NCBI GenBank assembly: GCA_003212295.1
Contig: QCQC01000002.1
Span: forward strand, 1 to 64,000
Direction: 5' to 3'
Source of the DNA: Pelagibacteraceae bacterium AG-447-E22
GTDB taxonomy: Bacteria; Pseudomonadota; Alphaproteobacteria; Pelagibacterales; Pelagibacteraceae
DNA: 64,000 nucleotides
In this document: positions 9,302-18,623 of the stretch, one piece after another
How the letters are laid out: each line of letters starts with the position of its first letter
Numbering within the stretch: the stretch's first letter is position 1
Translations under genes and position numbers: made by a program
Notes under the pieces: generated by a model
Told to the model about the DNA's origin: nothing
The model's database searches: none
Seen by the model: only the letters and a program-made list of their open reading frames with translations

Positions 9302-10017
9302 AAAAGTTTTTTAAAATTAATATAAAGAATCTTAGAATAATTATTCATATCTGTCATATTATCTTTTGCAGATTGATCAAATTTTTCTAATGCTCCATCA
9401 CCTAATTGATCCTCTAAAGCTTTTTTATATTCTGGCACACATCCCCATTCATTGACCGTTGTATCCTTTATTTCAATATGAAATTGAATTCCATAAGCGT
9501 GATCTTTATATTTAAAAATTTGATATTTAGTAACAGGTGATGAGGCTAACAAAGTAACATCTTTATTATTTTCTATTCCTTGAACCTCATATGAGTGCCA
9601 TTGCAAACTTTTAATTTCATCAGGAAATTTAGAAAATAAATTATCTCGATTTTTTTCTTTGGTAAAATTGATATTCATCATACCAATTTCAGCTGGACTA
9701 GACTTTACAACTTGACCTCCAACTACTTCACCTAGTAACTGACAACCTAAACAAAAACCTAAATAAGGTTTTTTTAAATCAACAACAAACTCTTTAATTT
9801 TTTTTTTTTCTTCAATTAACCAAGGATATTCTTTTTCCATATAAGTATCCATTGGACCACCCATACAAAACATCCCATCAAATTTACTTAAATCATTTGG
9901 GATTTTCTCACCCTCATCTAGCTCAATTGTAGTGAGATTTAATCCATCAGCTAACATAAGATCTTTTATGTAACCAGGATCTTCAATTTTAATGTGTTGT
10001 AAAATTATTATGTTCAA
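9298..10017 (-). CDS. Type 1 glutamine amidotransferase (GMP synthase-like)
   Basis: DGMFCMGGPMDTYMEKEYPWL, KPYLGFCLGCQLLGEVVGG (nucleophile elbow), AYGIQFHIE. Confidence 0.92.
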   Translation of the reverse strand: MNIIILQHIKIEDPGYIKDLMLADGLNLTTIELDEGEKIPNDLSKFDGMFCMGGPMDTYMEKEYPWLIEEKKKIKEFVVDLKKPYLGFCLGCQLLGEVVGGQVVKSSPAEIGMMNINFTKEKNRDNLFSKFPDEIKSLQWHSYEVQGIENNKDVTLLASSPVTKYQIFKYKDHAYGIQFHIEIKDTTVNEWGCVPEYKKALEDQLGDGALEKFDQSAKDNMTDMNNYSKILYINFKKLL

Positions 10018-10022
10018 TAATC

Positions 10023-10151
10023 TTAACTTAGCTTAGAACACTTCTTAGAACAATATTTTACTCTTTCCCAATTTAATCTCCATTTCTTACGCCAAACAAA
10101 AGGCCTTTTACAAACAGGACAAATTTTTGAGGGAAGATTTTCTTTTTTCAC
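10023..10151 (-). CDS. DUF2256-type small zinc-ribbon-like protein (42 aa, GTG start), missing from the supplied ORF track
   Basis: Read directly from the reverse strand: [42 protein letters not shown]. CxxC...CxxxC with RPFxWRKKW. Start overlaps the photolyase stop (TAGTG). Confidence 0.85.
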   Translation of the reverse strand: MKKENLPSKICPVCKRPFVWRKKWRLNWERVKYCSKKCSKLS

Positions 10152-11641
10152 TAAATTGTATTTTGTTTAATAAATTTATCCGCAGCTGACAAAATCAATT
10201 TTTTTCTATCAGTTTTCATTTTATCAAAAATTCTAACCATCATTGAAAGTCTTGGATTTTTCAAAAAAAATTTTCTATTGCGATCAATAAATCTCCAATA
10301 AAGTCCATCCATTGTGTTGCACCATTCACCTTTTTTAAAATCCATCATTTTCATAAAATAACTTGATCCACATATATAAGGTTTAGTAGCAAATATTCCT
10401 CCATCACTAAACAATCCCATTCCATAAACATTAGGCACCATTACCCAATCTGAAGAATCTACAAACATCTCCATAAACCATTTATAAACAATGGTAGGTT
10501 TTATTTCACAAAGATTCATAATGTTAGATAAAATCATTAATCTTTCAATGTGATGAGACCATCCATAATTTAAGGCATTCTTAATTGCATAATCAAGAGG
10601 AGGTAATCCAGTTGTGCCCTCATACCAGGATTTTTTCATTTTTCTATTTTGTTTAAAAAAGTTTCCAGTTTCTATTTCGTTTGAATAACTTTGATAAATT
10701 CCTCTCATAAACTCTCTCCAACCAATTACCTGACGTATGTAACCCTCAAGTGAATTTAATCTTATCTTTTTACTTTTGTGAAATTCTAAAACTTTTTTAA
10801 TAATAAATTCTGGGGTAATCAAACCTAAGTTAATGTATGGACTTAATGCGCTATGAAATAAGACATTATCTTTTTGATCAACAGCATCCTCATAATCTCC
10901 AAATAAATTTGATTTTTCTTTAATAAAAAAATTTAAAAGCTTGATGACATCATTATATTCAGTAGCGAACCAAAAATTATCAGTTTTCCCTGGATGATCT
11001 TTGAATAATTTTTCAATAATTGGTTTTAACTTTTTAGTATGATTAGTTTCATTTATTTTTGGAAATTTTGGAATTGAAATATTTTTTGGTAATTTATTTC
11101 TATTATCTTCATCAAAGCTCCATTTACCCCCAATTGGGTTTCCATCTGAACCCATTAAAATCCCTGATTTTTTTCTGACATCTTTGTAAAAAGTTGCCAT
11201 GAACGGTTTTTTTGATTTAGATAAATATTGTTTAAATTCCTCTCTTGAATTTAAAAACATTGGAGTTTGTACAACATTCCATTTTATTTTTTCTTTTTTA
11301 AGGAATTGATTTATTTTTTTTTCAAAAAATTTATCTTCAACTTCAAAACTTGAAATCTCTTTAATTTTTTTTGAAATAATTACTTTTTTTAATTTTTTTA
11401 AATAATCATCTTTAAATTCTTTATCCTCAATTTTAATATACTCTAATTTAAATCTATTTCTTTTAAGACTATCTGCATGTGAACGCATTGATGATAAAAA
11501 AAGAAGTATTTTTTGTTTATGATGTTTTTCATACGTACATAATTGGTAATCTTCAGCCATAAAAAATAGGTGATCCTTTTTGAAGCGGTCCAAGTATTTT
11601 GATGGAAATAATTGATTACCCAGTATAAAAAATAACTTCAT
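10151..11641 (-). CDS. Cryptochrome/photolyase family protein (deoxyribodipyrimidine photolyase-related, PhrB/CryPro-like)
   Basis: [92 protein letters not shown]. Confidence 0.93.
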   Translation of the reverse strand: MKLFFILGNQLFPSKYLDRFKKDHLFFMAEDYQLCTYEKHHKQKILLFLSSMRSHADSLKRNRFKLEYIKIEDKEFKDDYLKKLKKVIISKKIKEISSFEVEDKFFEKKINQFLKKEKIKWNVVQTPMFLNSREEFKQYLSKSKKPFMATFYKDVRKKSGILMGSDGNPIGGKWSFDEDNRNKLPKNISIPKFPKINETNHTKKLKPIIEKLFKDHPGKTDNFWFATEYNDVIKLLNFFIKEKSNLFGDYEDAVDQKDNVLFHSALSPYINLGLITPEFIIKKVLEFHKSKKIRLNSLEGYIRQVIGWREFMRGIYQSYSNEIETGNFFKQNRKMKKSWYEGTTGLPPLDYAIKNALNYGWSHHIERLMILSNIMNLCEIKPTIVYKWFMEMFVDSSDWVMVPNVYGMGLFSDGGIFATKPYICGSSYFMKMMDFKKGEWCNTMDGLYWRFIDRNRKFFLKNPRLSMMVRIFDKMKTDRKKLILSAADKFIKQNTI

Positions 11642-11668
11642 AGTTAAATATAACGAATAAAATTTTTT

Positions 11669-12379
11669 ATGTCAGGAAAATATCTTATTTTTGGTGCGAC
11701 AGGTTCAATCGGATCTAGCTTAGCTGATCAACTGGTAAACTCAGGAAATTCTGTTCATTTAGTTGGAAGAAATGAAAATGAAACAAAAAGTATTTCGGAA
11801 AAACTTGGTTGTACTTTTACTATTGCCGATGTTTTAGAAGATGGATTTATTGAAAAGGTTAAAAATGACATTTCAGATATAAAAGGTATTGCTTATTGTG
11901 TTGGTTCAATAGATTTAAAACCTTTGAGAATGGTTAATGAAAATGATTTTAATAAATGTATGAAATTAAATCTCTATTCGGCAGTTGAAGTTATTAAAGG
12001 TTATCAAGAAAATTTAAAAAAAAATAAAGGTTCTATAGTTTTATTCTCTACAGTAGCAGCACAAAGAGGATTTACTAATCATACGATAATTGCTTCGGCT
12101 AAAGCAGCTGTTGAGGGATTAACTGTTTCATTAGCTGCTGAATTTGCTCCAAATATTAGAGTTAATTGTATTGCACCAAGTTTAACTAATTCAAAGATTG
12201 CAGAACCAATGCTGAAAAATAAAGCATTATCAGATGGAATAGCGAAAGCTCATCCTTTAAAAAGATTGGGTGAAGGAAAAGACTCGGCTTCACTTGCAAA
12301 ATTTCTCATTACTGATGATAGTTCATGGGTTACTGGTCAGATTATTGCCGTTGATGGTGGTAGATCAAAACTTTCTTAA
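11669..12379 (+). CDS. SDR family oxidoreductase
   Basis: YLIFGATGSIGSSLA (Rossmann), STVAAQRGFTNHTIIASAKAAVEGLT, VRVNCIAPSL-like, WVTGQIIAVDGGRS. Confidence 0.95.
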   Translation: MSGKYLIFGATGSIGSSLADQLVNSGNSVHLVGRNENETKSISEKLGCTFTIADVLEDGFIEKVKNDISDIKGIAYCVGSIDLKPLRMVNENDFNKCMKLNLYSAVEVIKGYQENLKKNKGSIVLFSTVAAQRGFTNHTIIASAKAAVEGLTVSLAAEFAPNIRVNCIAPSLTNSKIAEPMLKNKALSDGIAKAHPLKRLGEGKDSASLAKFLITDDSSWVTGQIIAVDGGRSKLS

Positions 12380-12380
12380 A

Positions 12381-13445
12381 GTGAGTAAATTTTTTATTTC
12401 CATATTTTTATTTTTAGTTTCTATAAATGTTTCATTTGCAGAAAATCTTATTTTTAAAAAAATTGTAGATTTAAATGACCCATGGGGCTCTACATTCATC
12501 AACAATAATAAACTATTGATTACAGAAAAAAGTGGGAAAATTAAAATGATTAGTCTTAATTCTAAAAAAATCTCTGAAGTTAATCATAATCTTAATTATC
12601 TAGAGCATGGTCAGGGAGGTTTGTTAGATATTCTGTTTAAAGATGGTTTTGTTTATATTTCATATTCAGAAAATAGAGGAAGTGGAAAAACAAGTACTTC
12701 AATAGCTAAAGCAAAATTTGATGAAAAAAGATTAAATTTTAAAAATATTTTTCAGGCAAACCCTCCCATTAACTCAGGATATCACTTTGGATCAAGGTTG
12801 GCGATTAAAGATAATTTCTTATTTGCTTCAGCTGGTGAAAGAGGTGAAGGAATGATTGCTCAGGATCCAACAAAACATCCTGGAAGTATTATTAGAATTA
12901 ATATTGATGGGAGTATTCCTAAAGATAACCCAAAATTTCTAGGAAAATCTGACTGGCAACCAGAAATTTATCAAATAGGAATTAGAAATCCTCAGGGTTT
13001 AACTTTATCTTCATTTGATAAAAAAATTTATATGAGCAACCATGGTGCAAGAGGTGGTGATTGGTTTGGTGAAGCAAAAAAAGGTGAAAACTATGGATGG
13101 AAAATTCTAGGGTGGGGAGGTACAAATTATTCTGGTATTCCAATTGGTCCAAAATGGAAACCAGGTTTTACAAAAGCAATACATTATTGGGTACCTTCAA
13201 TTGCTACAAGTGCAATAACTATCTACAAGGGTAAAGAATTTAGTGATTGGAATGGACATGCGTTAGTTACCTCACTTAAAGACCAATCCTTAAGAAAACT
13301 AATTTTCAATGATCTATCAAATGTTAAAGAAGATATTATCTTTAAAAATGAAATAGGAAGAATAAGGGATATACAAGTGCATCCAAATGATGGAAAAATT
13401 TATTTTTTAGCAGGAGATAGTTTATGGCTGATGGAAAAAAGTTAA
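12381..13445 (+). CDS. PQQ-dependent sugar dehydrogenase (soluble glucose dehydrogenase/Yli-like beta-propeller); probable GTG start at 12381
   Basis: From 12381: VSKFFISIFLFLVSINVSFA signal peptide; DLNDPWGSTFI..LLITEKSGKIKMI, YHFGSRLAIKD, PEIYQIGIRNPQGL, NHGARGGDWFGEAKKGENYGWKILGWG. ORF track start 12270 would overlap the SDR gene and lacks a signal peptide at its N-terminus. Confidence 0.88.
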   Translation: MSKFFISIFLFLVSINVSFAENLIFKKIVDLNDPWGSTFINNNKLLITEKSGKIKMISLNSKKISEVNHNLNYLEHGQGGLLDILFKDGFVYISYSENRGSGKTSTSIAKAKFDEKRLNFKNIFQANPPINSGYHFGSRLAIKDNFLFASAGERGEGMIAQDPTKHPGSIIRINIDGSIPKDNPKFLGKSDWQPEIYQIGIRNPQGLTLSSFDKKIYMSNHGARGGDWFGEAKKGENYGWKILGWGGTNYSGIPIGPKWKPGFTKAIHYWVPSIATSAITIYKGKEFSDWNGHALVTSLKDQSLRKLIFNDLSNVKEDIIFKNEIGRIRDIQVHPNDGKIYFLAGDSLWLMEKS

Positions 13446-14488
13446 TTCAAATTTTATTAATTTTAATTGGAATTTTTTTAAATAATTGTTTAAGTATTGC
13501 AATGGAGAAACCTTATCACCATCTTCCAGATGGAACTTTTAGAAACCCTGAGGGATCTCCTGTAAGATCAAAAGATGTAAAATTTTCATACAGAACATTT
13601 ATTAAAGAAAAAAAGAAAATTGATATTACTGTTCCAAAAGATCATGTCATCGATAAAAAAATTGTTAAAGAAAATTTAGAGAAATTTAAAGATGATGATT
13701 ATATTGCTTGGATAGGGCATGCTACATTCTTAATTAAATTAGGTGAGACAACTATTATTACAGATCCAGTTTTTTCAAAAAATGCAGGACCTTTGATATT
13801 TGGACCAAAGAGATATGTCGAGCCAGCTATTCAGTTAAAAGAAATTCCAAAAACAGATGTATTTCTGCTTACTCATAATCATTATGACCACCAAGATATG
13901 TCAACTATTAGAGGATTTCCTTATAAAGATGCAAAGGTTTTGCTCCCACTTAAGCTTGGTAAATATTTTCAAAGATACAAAGATGTAAATGAAATGGATT
14001 GGTATGATGAAATAAAAATTAACAATGATTTAAAAATTACATTATTGCCTGCGGTTCATTGGTCAAAAAGAAGTTTAACAGATATGAACAAAACCCTTTG
14101 GGGAAATTTTTTAATTGAATATAAAAATAAAAAAATATTGTTTGCGTGTGATACTGGCTATGGAAATATTTATAAAGACTTAGGTAAAAAATACGGACCA
14201 ATTGACCTAACGATGATCAATATTGGGGCCTATGATTTTAGACCGATGTTTGAAAAATCAATTTATCATACTACACCTGAAGAGGCACTAAAAGTTGCCC
14301 AAGATTTAAGGAGTAAAAAAGTTTTAGGAACTCACTGGGGTACTTTTGTATTATCTTTAGAACCTATAATGGAACCTCCGTTAAGATTTAAAGCTAGTGC
14401 GGAAAAATATGGTTTTAAAAAAGAGGATGCTATTATTTATAAAATTGGTGAGTTTGGATCGTTAAAAAAATTACTTAATTACAATTAG
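13424..14488 (+). CDS. MBL-fold metallo-hydrolase (NAPE-PLD/UlaG-like)
   Basis: IAWIGHATFLIKLGETTIITDPVFS, LLTHNHYDHQD (HxHxDH), ALKVAQDLRSKKVLGTHWGTF. Confidence 0.92.
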   Translation: MADGKKLIQILLILIGIFLNNCLSIAMEKPYHHLPDGTFRNPEGSPVRSKDVKFSYRTFIKEKKKIDITVPKDHVIDKKIVKENLEKFKDDDYIAWIGHATFLIKLGETTIITDPVFSKNAGPLIFGPKRYVEPAIQLKEIPKTDVFLLTHNHYDHQDMSTIRGFPYKDAKVLLPLKLGKYFQRYKDVNEMDWYDEIKINNDLKITLLPAVHWSKRSLTDMNKTLWGNFLIEYKNKKILFACDTGYGNIYKDLGKKYGPIDLTMINIGAYDFRPMFEKSIYHTTPEEALKVAQDLRSKKVLGTHWGTFVLSLEPIMEPPLRFKASAEKYGFKKEDAIIYKIGEFGSLKKLLNYN

Positions 14489-14748
14489 CTATCTAATAAT
14501 TTTTTTTTAGCTTTTTCAAATTCTTCCTGAGTTAAAACACCATCTTTTAAAAGATTGTTTAATTTGTCAATTTCCTCACTTAAATTTTTTTTATTATCAA
14601 GAGAATTTTCATTCTCATCATTTTTTAAATTTGCTTCCTCCTTAAGTGCGCTTTTAGCCTCTGACCCTTTCATTATCGCACTAACACCTAAATAAAGTAC
14701 AAAAGCAAAAATTGGTATAACAAGACCAAAAAAAATTATTTTTTCCAT
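14485..14748 (-). CDS. SHOCT-domain small membrane protein
   Basis: N-terminal TM; C-terminal EEIDKLNNLLKDGVLTQEEFEKAKKKLLDS is a typical SHOCT motif. Confidence 0.85.
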   Translation of the reverse strand: MEKIIFFGLVIPIFAFVLYLGVSAIMKGSEAKSALKEEANLKNDENENSLDNKKNLSEEIDKLNNLLKDGVLTQEEFEKAKKKLLDS

Positions 14749-14751
14749 TAA

Positions 14752-14955
14752 TTAATCTTCATCGTCCTCTCTCCAATTTTTTTCGTACATTAACCAAGCA
14801 GCATATATTACTGAAAATGTTCCTGCAATCATACCATAATCAAATCCAGTTTGCTGATCATATAAGTACCAACCTAGTTGAGTTGCTCCTATGGGAGGTA
14901 TTGTAAGAATGGCCATAATAATTGCAATCCTGTAAGGGTATTTAGGTTTTTTCAT
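14752..14955 (-). CDS. Hypothetical small membrane protein
   Basis: 67 aa, 2 hydrophobic segments, directly upstream of the SHOCT gene. Confidence 0.6.
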   Translation of the reverse strand: MKKPKYPYRIAIIMAILTIPPIGATQLGWYLYDQQTGFDYGMIAGTFSVIYAAWLMYEKNWREDDED

Positions 14956-14984
14956 AAAATAATTTTACAACAAAAAACTATAAT

Positions 14985-15665
14985 TTAAGATTTAGATCTA
15001 AATATGTGACTAAATACACCTGACCAAATTAATTCATAGTTACAACTATCTAAAAACTTAAATGTTTTATTTTCTTTTATATTTTTATCATGAATTTCTA
15101 CACAAATTAATTCAGGTTTATGTTTATCAAAAGATAAACTTTGAAGAACTTTAAAATCTGCACCTTCGACATCAATGTCTAGAAGATCAATTTTTTTTTC
15201 TATTTTAGATTTTTTTAAAATTTCATCTAAAGTCAAAGCTTGTATTTTTTTTTCTTTAATTGGACCTTGGAAAACCTTTTTTGCTTGCTCATATTCAATT
15301 GTGCTTAACTGACTCAATTCTTTTTGATAATACATATTTAACGTTTCATGTTTATTTGAAATAGCAAAATTATAATTTAAATCTTTTGGCCTAAGATGAT
15401 TAAATAAATCAATTGAAAAACTATGAATATCTATATTTATTCCTTTCCAACCTTTTTTATATAATAAGAAAGTATTATTTCGATGTATTGGATGGTAACA
15501 ACCAGCATCAATAAAAAAACCATCATTCTTATTTTTGAAATAATCAAAGATTATTAAATCTTCCCCATCCATTGAATATGACTTTTTGGATATAAAATAT
15601 TTATGCTTAATATAAATATTATGAATAATATGTAATTTCTTTTTAATTATTTCATACATTTTCAT
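14985..15665 (-). CDS. FkbM family methyltransferase
   Basis: YSMDGEDLIIFDYF...DGFFIDAGCYHPIHRNNTFLLYKKGWKGINIDIHS, KKIDLLDIDVEGADFKVLQSL. Confidence 0.87.
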   Translation of the reverse strand: MKMYEIIKKKLHIIHNIYIKHKYFISKKSYSMDGEDLIIFDYFKNKNDGFFIDAGCYHPIHRNNTFLLYKKGWKGINIDIHSFSIDLFNHLRPKDLNYNFAISNKHETLNMYYQKELSQLSTIEYEQAKKVFQGPIKEKKIQALTLDEILKKSKIEKKIDLLDIDVEGADFKVLQSLSFDKHKPELICVEIHDKNIKENKTFKFLDSCNYELIWSGVFSHIFRSKS

Positions 15666-15696
15666 AGAATAATTAAATTTGAGATTTTAGTAAAAT

Positions 15697-16542
15697 CTAT
15701 TTTTGCGATCTTTTGAAACAATCAATCGTATTTTTTAATAAACAAGCGATTGTCATTGGTCCTACTCCGCCAGGTACCGGCGTTAATGCTTTGGCATTTT
15801 TAGAAACCTCCTCAAATGCTACATCACCCACAATTCCTTTATCAGTCTTATTGATACCAACATCTATTACAATAGTATCTTTTTTAACCCAATCGCCTTT
15901 TACAAGTTCAGGTATTCCAACTGCTGCAACAATGATATCTGCCTCAAGACATTCAGCTTTTAAATCTTTTGTTCTTGAATGTGTGATTGTTACAGTACAA
16001 TTTTCTTTTAAAAGAAGTTGTGTCATTGGCTTTCCATTCAAATTTGATCTACCAACTACGACTGCTTTCTTTCCACTTAAATTTGGTTCAATTTTCTTTA
16101 TCAACAAATAACATCCTAATGGTGTACAAGGCACCGAACTTTCATAACCAGATGAAAGATTACCAACATTCATAGGATGAAAACCATCCACATCTTTAGA
16201 AGGATCAATGGCTTCTATAACTTTTTGTTTATCTATATGTTTTGGAAGGGGTAACTGAACTAAAATACCTGATACTGAATTATCTCTATTAAGTTCCTTA
16301 ATTTTTTCTAAAACAACCTTTTCCTCAACCGAATCTGGATATTTTATAACATCAGATTTAAGACCAACTTCATTGGCTGATTTTTCTTTGTTTCGAACAT
16401 AAATCTGACTTGGGGTCAAGTCACCAATTAAAATTACTGTTAATCCAGGTACTTTGTTATATTTCACTTTTAATTCAGATACTTCTTTTTTTAATTCTTC
16501 TCTGAGAAGTGCTGCCTCTTTTTTTCCATCTATTAAAATCAT
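15697..16542 (-). CDS. folD: Bifunctional methylenetetrahydrofolate dehydrogenase/cyclohydrolase
   Basis: PGLTVILIGDLTPSQIYVRNKEKSA, GILVQLPLPKHID, KDVDGFHPMNVG, VVVGRSNLNGKPMTQLLL, TPVPGGVGPMTIACLL. Confidence 0.98.
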   Translation of the reverse strand: MILIDGKKEAALLREELKKEVSELKVKYNKVPGLTVILIGDLTPSQIYVRNKEKSANEVGLKSDVIKYPDSVEEKVVLEKIKELNRDNSVSGILVQLPLPKHIDKQKVIEAIDPSKDVDGFHPMNVGNLSSGYESSVPCTPLGCYLLIKKIEPNLSGKKAVVVGRSNLNGKPMTQLLLKENCTVTITHSRTKDLKAECLEADIIVAAVGIPELVKGDWVKKDTIVIDVGINKTDKGIVGDVAFEEVSKNAKALTPVPGGVGPMTIACLLKNTIDCFKRSQK

Positions 16543-16548
16543 AAATAA

Positions 16549-16839
16549 TTAAAAAATTATTGGTGCAATGTAGAGCTTCATACACATTTCTATAAACCAA
16601 ATCAATAGAAGTAAAATTATTGGTGAAATATCTAAGGCACCTAAATTTGGTAAAAATTGTCTAATTTTATTTAAAAAAGGATTAGTTAATCTATAGGTTA
16701 GTTCTAAAATTGAATAAACAAATCTGTTTTGTGTATTTAAGATATTAAAAGCAATCAACCAACTTATAACTACATTTGCTATCACAACATAAGAATAAAG
16801 TTTTAATATCTGTAAAACTAAGTAAAAAATAGCAATCAT
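16549..16839 (-). CDS. YggT family membrane protein
   Basis: YVVIANVVISWLIAFNILN...LTYRLTNPFLNKIRQFLPNLGALDISPIILLLLI. Confidence 0.92.
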   Translation of the reverse strand: MIAIFYLVLQILKLYSYVVIANVVISWLIAFNILNTQNRFVYSILELTYRLTNPFLNKIRQFLPNLGALDISPIILLLLIWFIEMCMKLYIAPIIF

Positions 16840-17927
16840 TTTTTTTCGATATAAATTGACTGACTTGGAAAAGCAAAAGAAGCTTTATTACTTTCTACAA
16901 TTTGTTTAATTTCTAGTGCTAAACGCTCTTTTACTGAAAGCCACTCATTCCAACTATCTGTTTTTGTAAAACAACGAACATACATATCTATTGAACTGTC
17001 TGAAAACTTATCCACTCTCACCGCAATGCCTATACTTGTATTAAAATCATCATTCTTATTTATATGATTTTCAATCTGATTTCTTATAGTTTTTAATTGA
17101 TCGACTGTAGTGTCATACTGGAGAGTAATTATCCAACTTATCAACCAATTTGAAGTTTCGCTAATATTAATAACTGCATTTTCTGCAAATTGAAAATTTG
17201 GAATAATAGCTAAAGATTTATCAAATTTTCTAATTGTAGTAGATCTAAAACCAATTTTTTCAACAATGCCCTCAATTATTCCATCAACTAAAATCCAATC
17301 ACCAATTTTAAATCTCTTTTCTACAAGAACTAAAATTCCTGAAATTAAATTTTTAAATAAATCTTGTGCTCCTAAAGCTACAGCCACGCCAAATAAACCA
17401 AGTCCGGCAATAATAGGTCCAATTTTAATACCCCATAATTCTAAAACTGCTGCCAAACCTAAAATAAAGATAAGAACTTTTAATGATTTAATTATCCAAC
17501 CAATTAATTCTCTGGTTAGAAGTTTATCAAGACCACTTAAAATGTATGACACTGGTTCTATAATTTGATGAATTATCCAAAAAATTAAAATTGTAATTAA
17601 AGTTCTATTAATAGTATCAACAACCTCTCTTCCCTCAATTGAAAATGTCATATAATAGCTAGCAATAAAAAAACCTAAAACAATTGGTAAAAATCTTGCT
17701 GGTCCAATTAAGGCATTTACGAAAGTATCGTCTAATTTGTTTGTAGTCCTTTTAGAAATAATTTCTAATTTTTTAATTATAAGTTTACTTATAAGTCCTC
17801 TAAAAATTAGAAAGATTAAAAAAATCCCAATTCCAATTAATATTTGAAAAATATCTACTCCAAAGATTCCTTTATTCCATACTGATAGAAATATTTCTGA
17901 AAAATTTTCTATTAATTCCATAATCAA
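16836..17927 (-). CDS. MscS family mechanosensitive ion channel
   Basis: GLGLFGVAVALGAQDLFKNLISGILVLVEKRFKIGDWILVDGIIEGIVEKIGFRSTTIRKFDKSLAIIPN. Confidence 0.95.
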   Translation of the reverse strand: MIMELIENFSEIFLSVWNKGIFGVDIFQILIGIGIFLIFLIFRGLISKLIIKKLEIISKRTTNKLDDTFVNALIGPARFLPIVLGFFIASYYMTFSIEGREVVDTINRTLITILIFWIIHQIIEPVSYILSGLDKLLTRELIGWIIKSLKVLIFILGLAAVLELWGIKIGPIIAGLGLFGVAVALGAQDLFKNLISGILVLVEKRFKIGDWILVDGIIEGIVEKIGFRSTTIRKFDKSLAIIPNFQFAENAVINISETSNWLISWIITLQYDTTVDQLKTIRNQIENHINKNDDFNTSIGIAVRVDKFSDSSIDMYVRCFTKTDSWNEWLSVKERLALEIKQIVESNKASFAFPSQSIYIEKK

Positions 17928-18622
17928 ATTTTATATAACAAAAACTCCTCTTCTCCAGGATTAAAAAGAAATATTTTTTTCCATTTAATTTCATTCAATA
18001 TATTTGAGGTTTTTTCACCAATACACATTAAATTTGTATCCATCCATATGTTTTCTGCTCGATAAATCTTTATGAAATTTAAAAGACTAGAGGCACTATT
18101 TTGAGAATACACATATACTATATCTGGCATATTCACTTTCAATTCCTTAATAAAATTTTCATCAAATTTTTGATTATGGCTTACTCGGTAATTAATGATT
18201 CTTTTAATATTGTAACCTTCATTCAAAAGCTGCTTGCCCAAATCGACTGAAATTGTTTCTCCACTGACATAAAGTAGTGGTTTATCTTTAATTTCATAAT
18301 TCTGTAAAATTAATTCCTTTAAATTTGAAACATTTCCTTCAGCAGAAATTGTATTTTGGAATCCTGCAGTTCTTGCTTTTTTTTCAGTTATATTTCCAAC
18401 ACAAAAGCATGTAATATCTTTATCAAATTTATTTAAATCTAAAAATTTTATAGCGTTAGCACTCGTAAAAATAATTCCGCCATATTCAAAAATTTTAATT
18501 TTTTCATAATTAATTTTTTCTATAGTTAATAATGGAAGATGGGAAACTTGATGACCTAATGATTTAAATTTCAAAATCATTTCTGAACAATCCTCTAAAG
18601 GTCTAGTTAATAAAATATGCAT
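17924..18622 (-). CDS. hemD: Uroporphyrinogen-III synthase
   Basis: ILLTRPLEDCSEM, GGIIFTSANAIKFL, VGNITEKKARTAGFQNTISAEGNVSNL; directly downstream of hemC. Confidence 0.88.
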   Translation of the reverse strand: MHILLTRPLEDCSEMILKFKSLGHQVSHLPLLTIEKINYEKIKIFEYGGIIFTSANAIKFLDLNKFDKDITCFCVGNITEKKARTAGFQNTISAEGNVSNLKELILQNYEIKDKPLLYVSGETISVDLGKQLLNEGYNIKRIINYRVSHNQKFDENFIKELKVNMPDIVYVYSQNSASSLLNFIKIYRAENIWMDTNLMCIGEKTSNILNEIKWKKIFLFNPGEEEFLLYKI

Positions 18623-18623
18623 A

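Noticed and set aside
12270-12380. 5' extension of the PQQ sugar dehydrogenase ORF
   Set aside because: Overlaps the SDR gene out of frame; a GTG at 12381 directly precedes a signal peptide.
15713-16175. Plus-strand ORFs antisense to folD
   Set aside because: folD is unambiguous on the minus strand; these are shadow ORFs.
17266-17568. Plus-strand ORF antisense to the MscS channel gene
   Set aside because: Shadow ORF of a clearly recognised family on the other strand.
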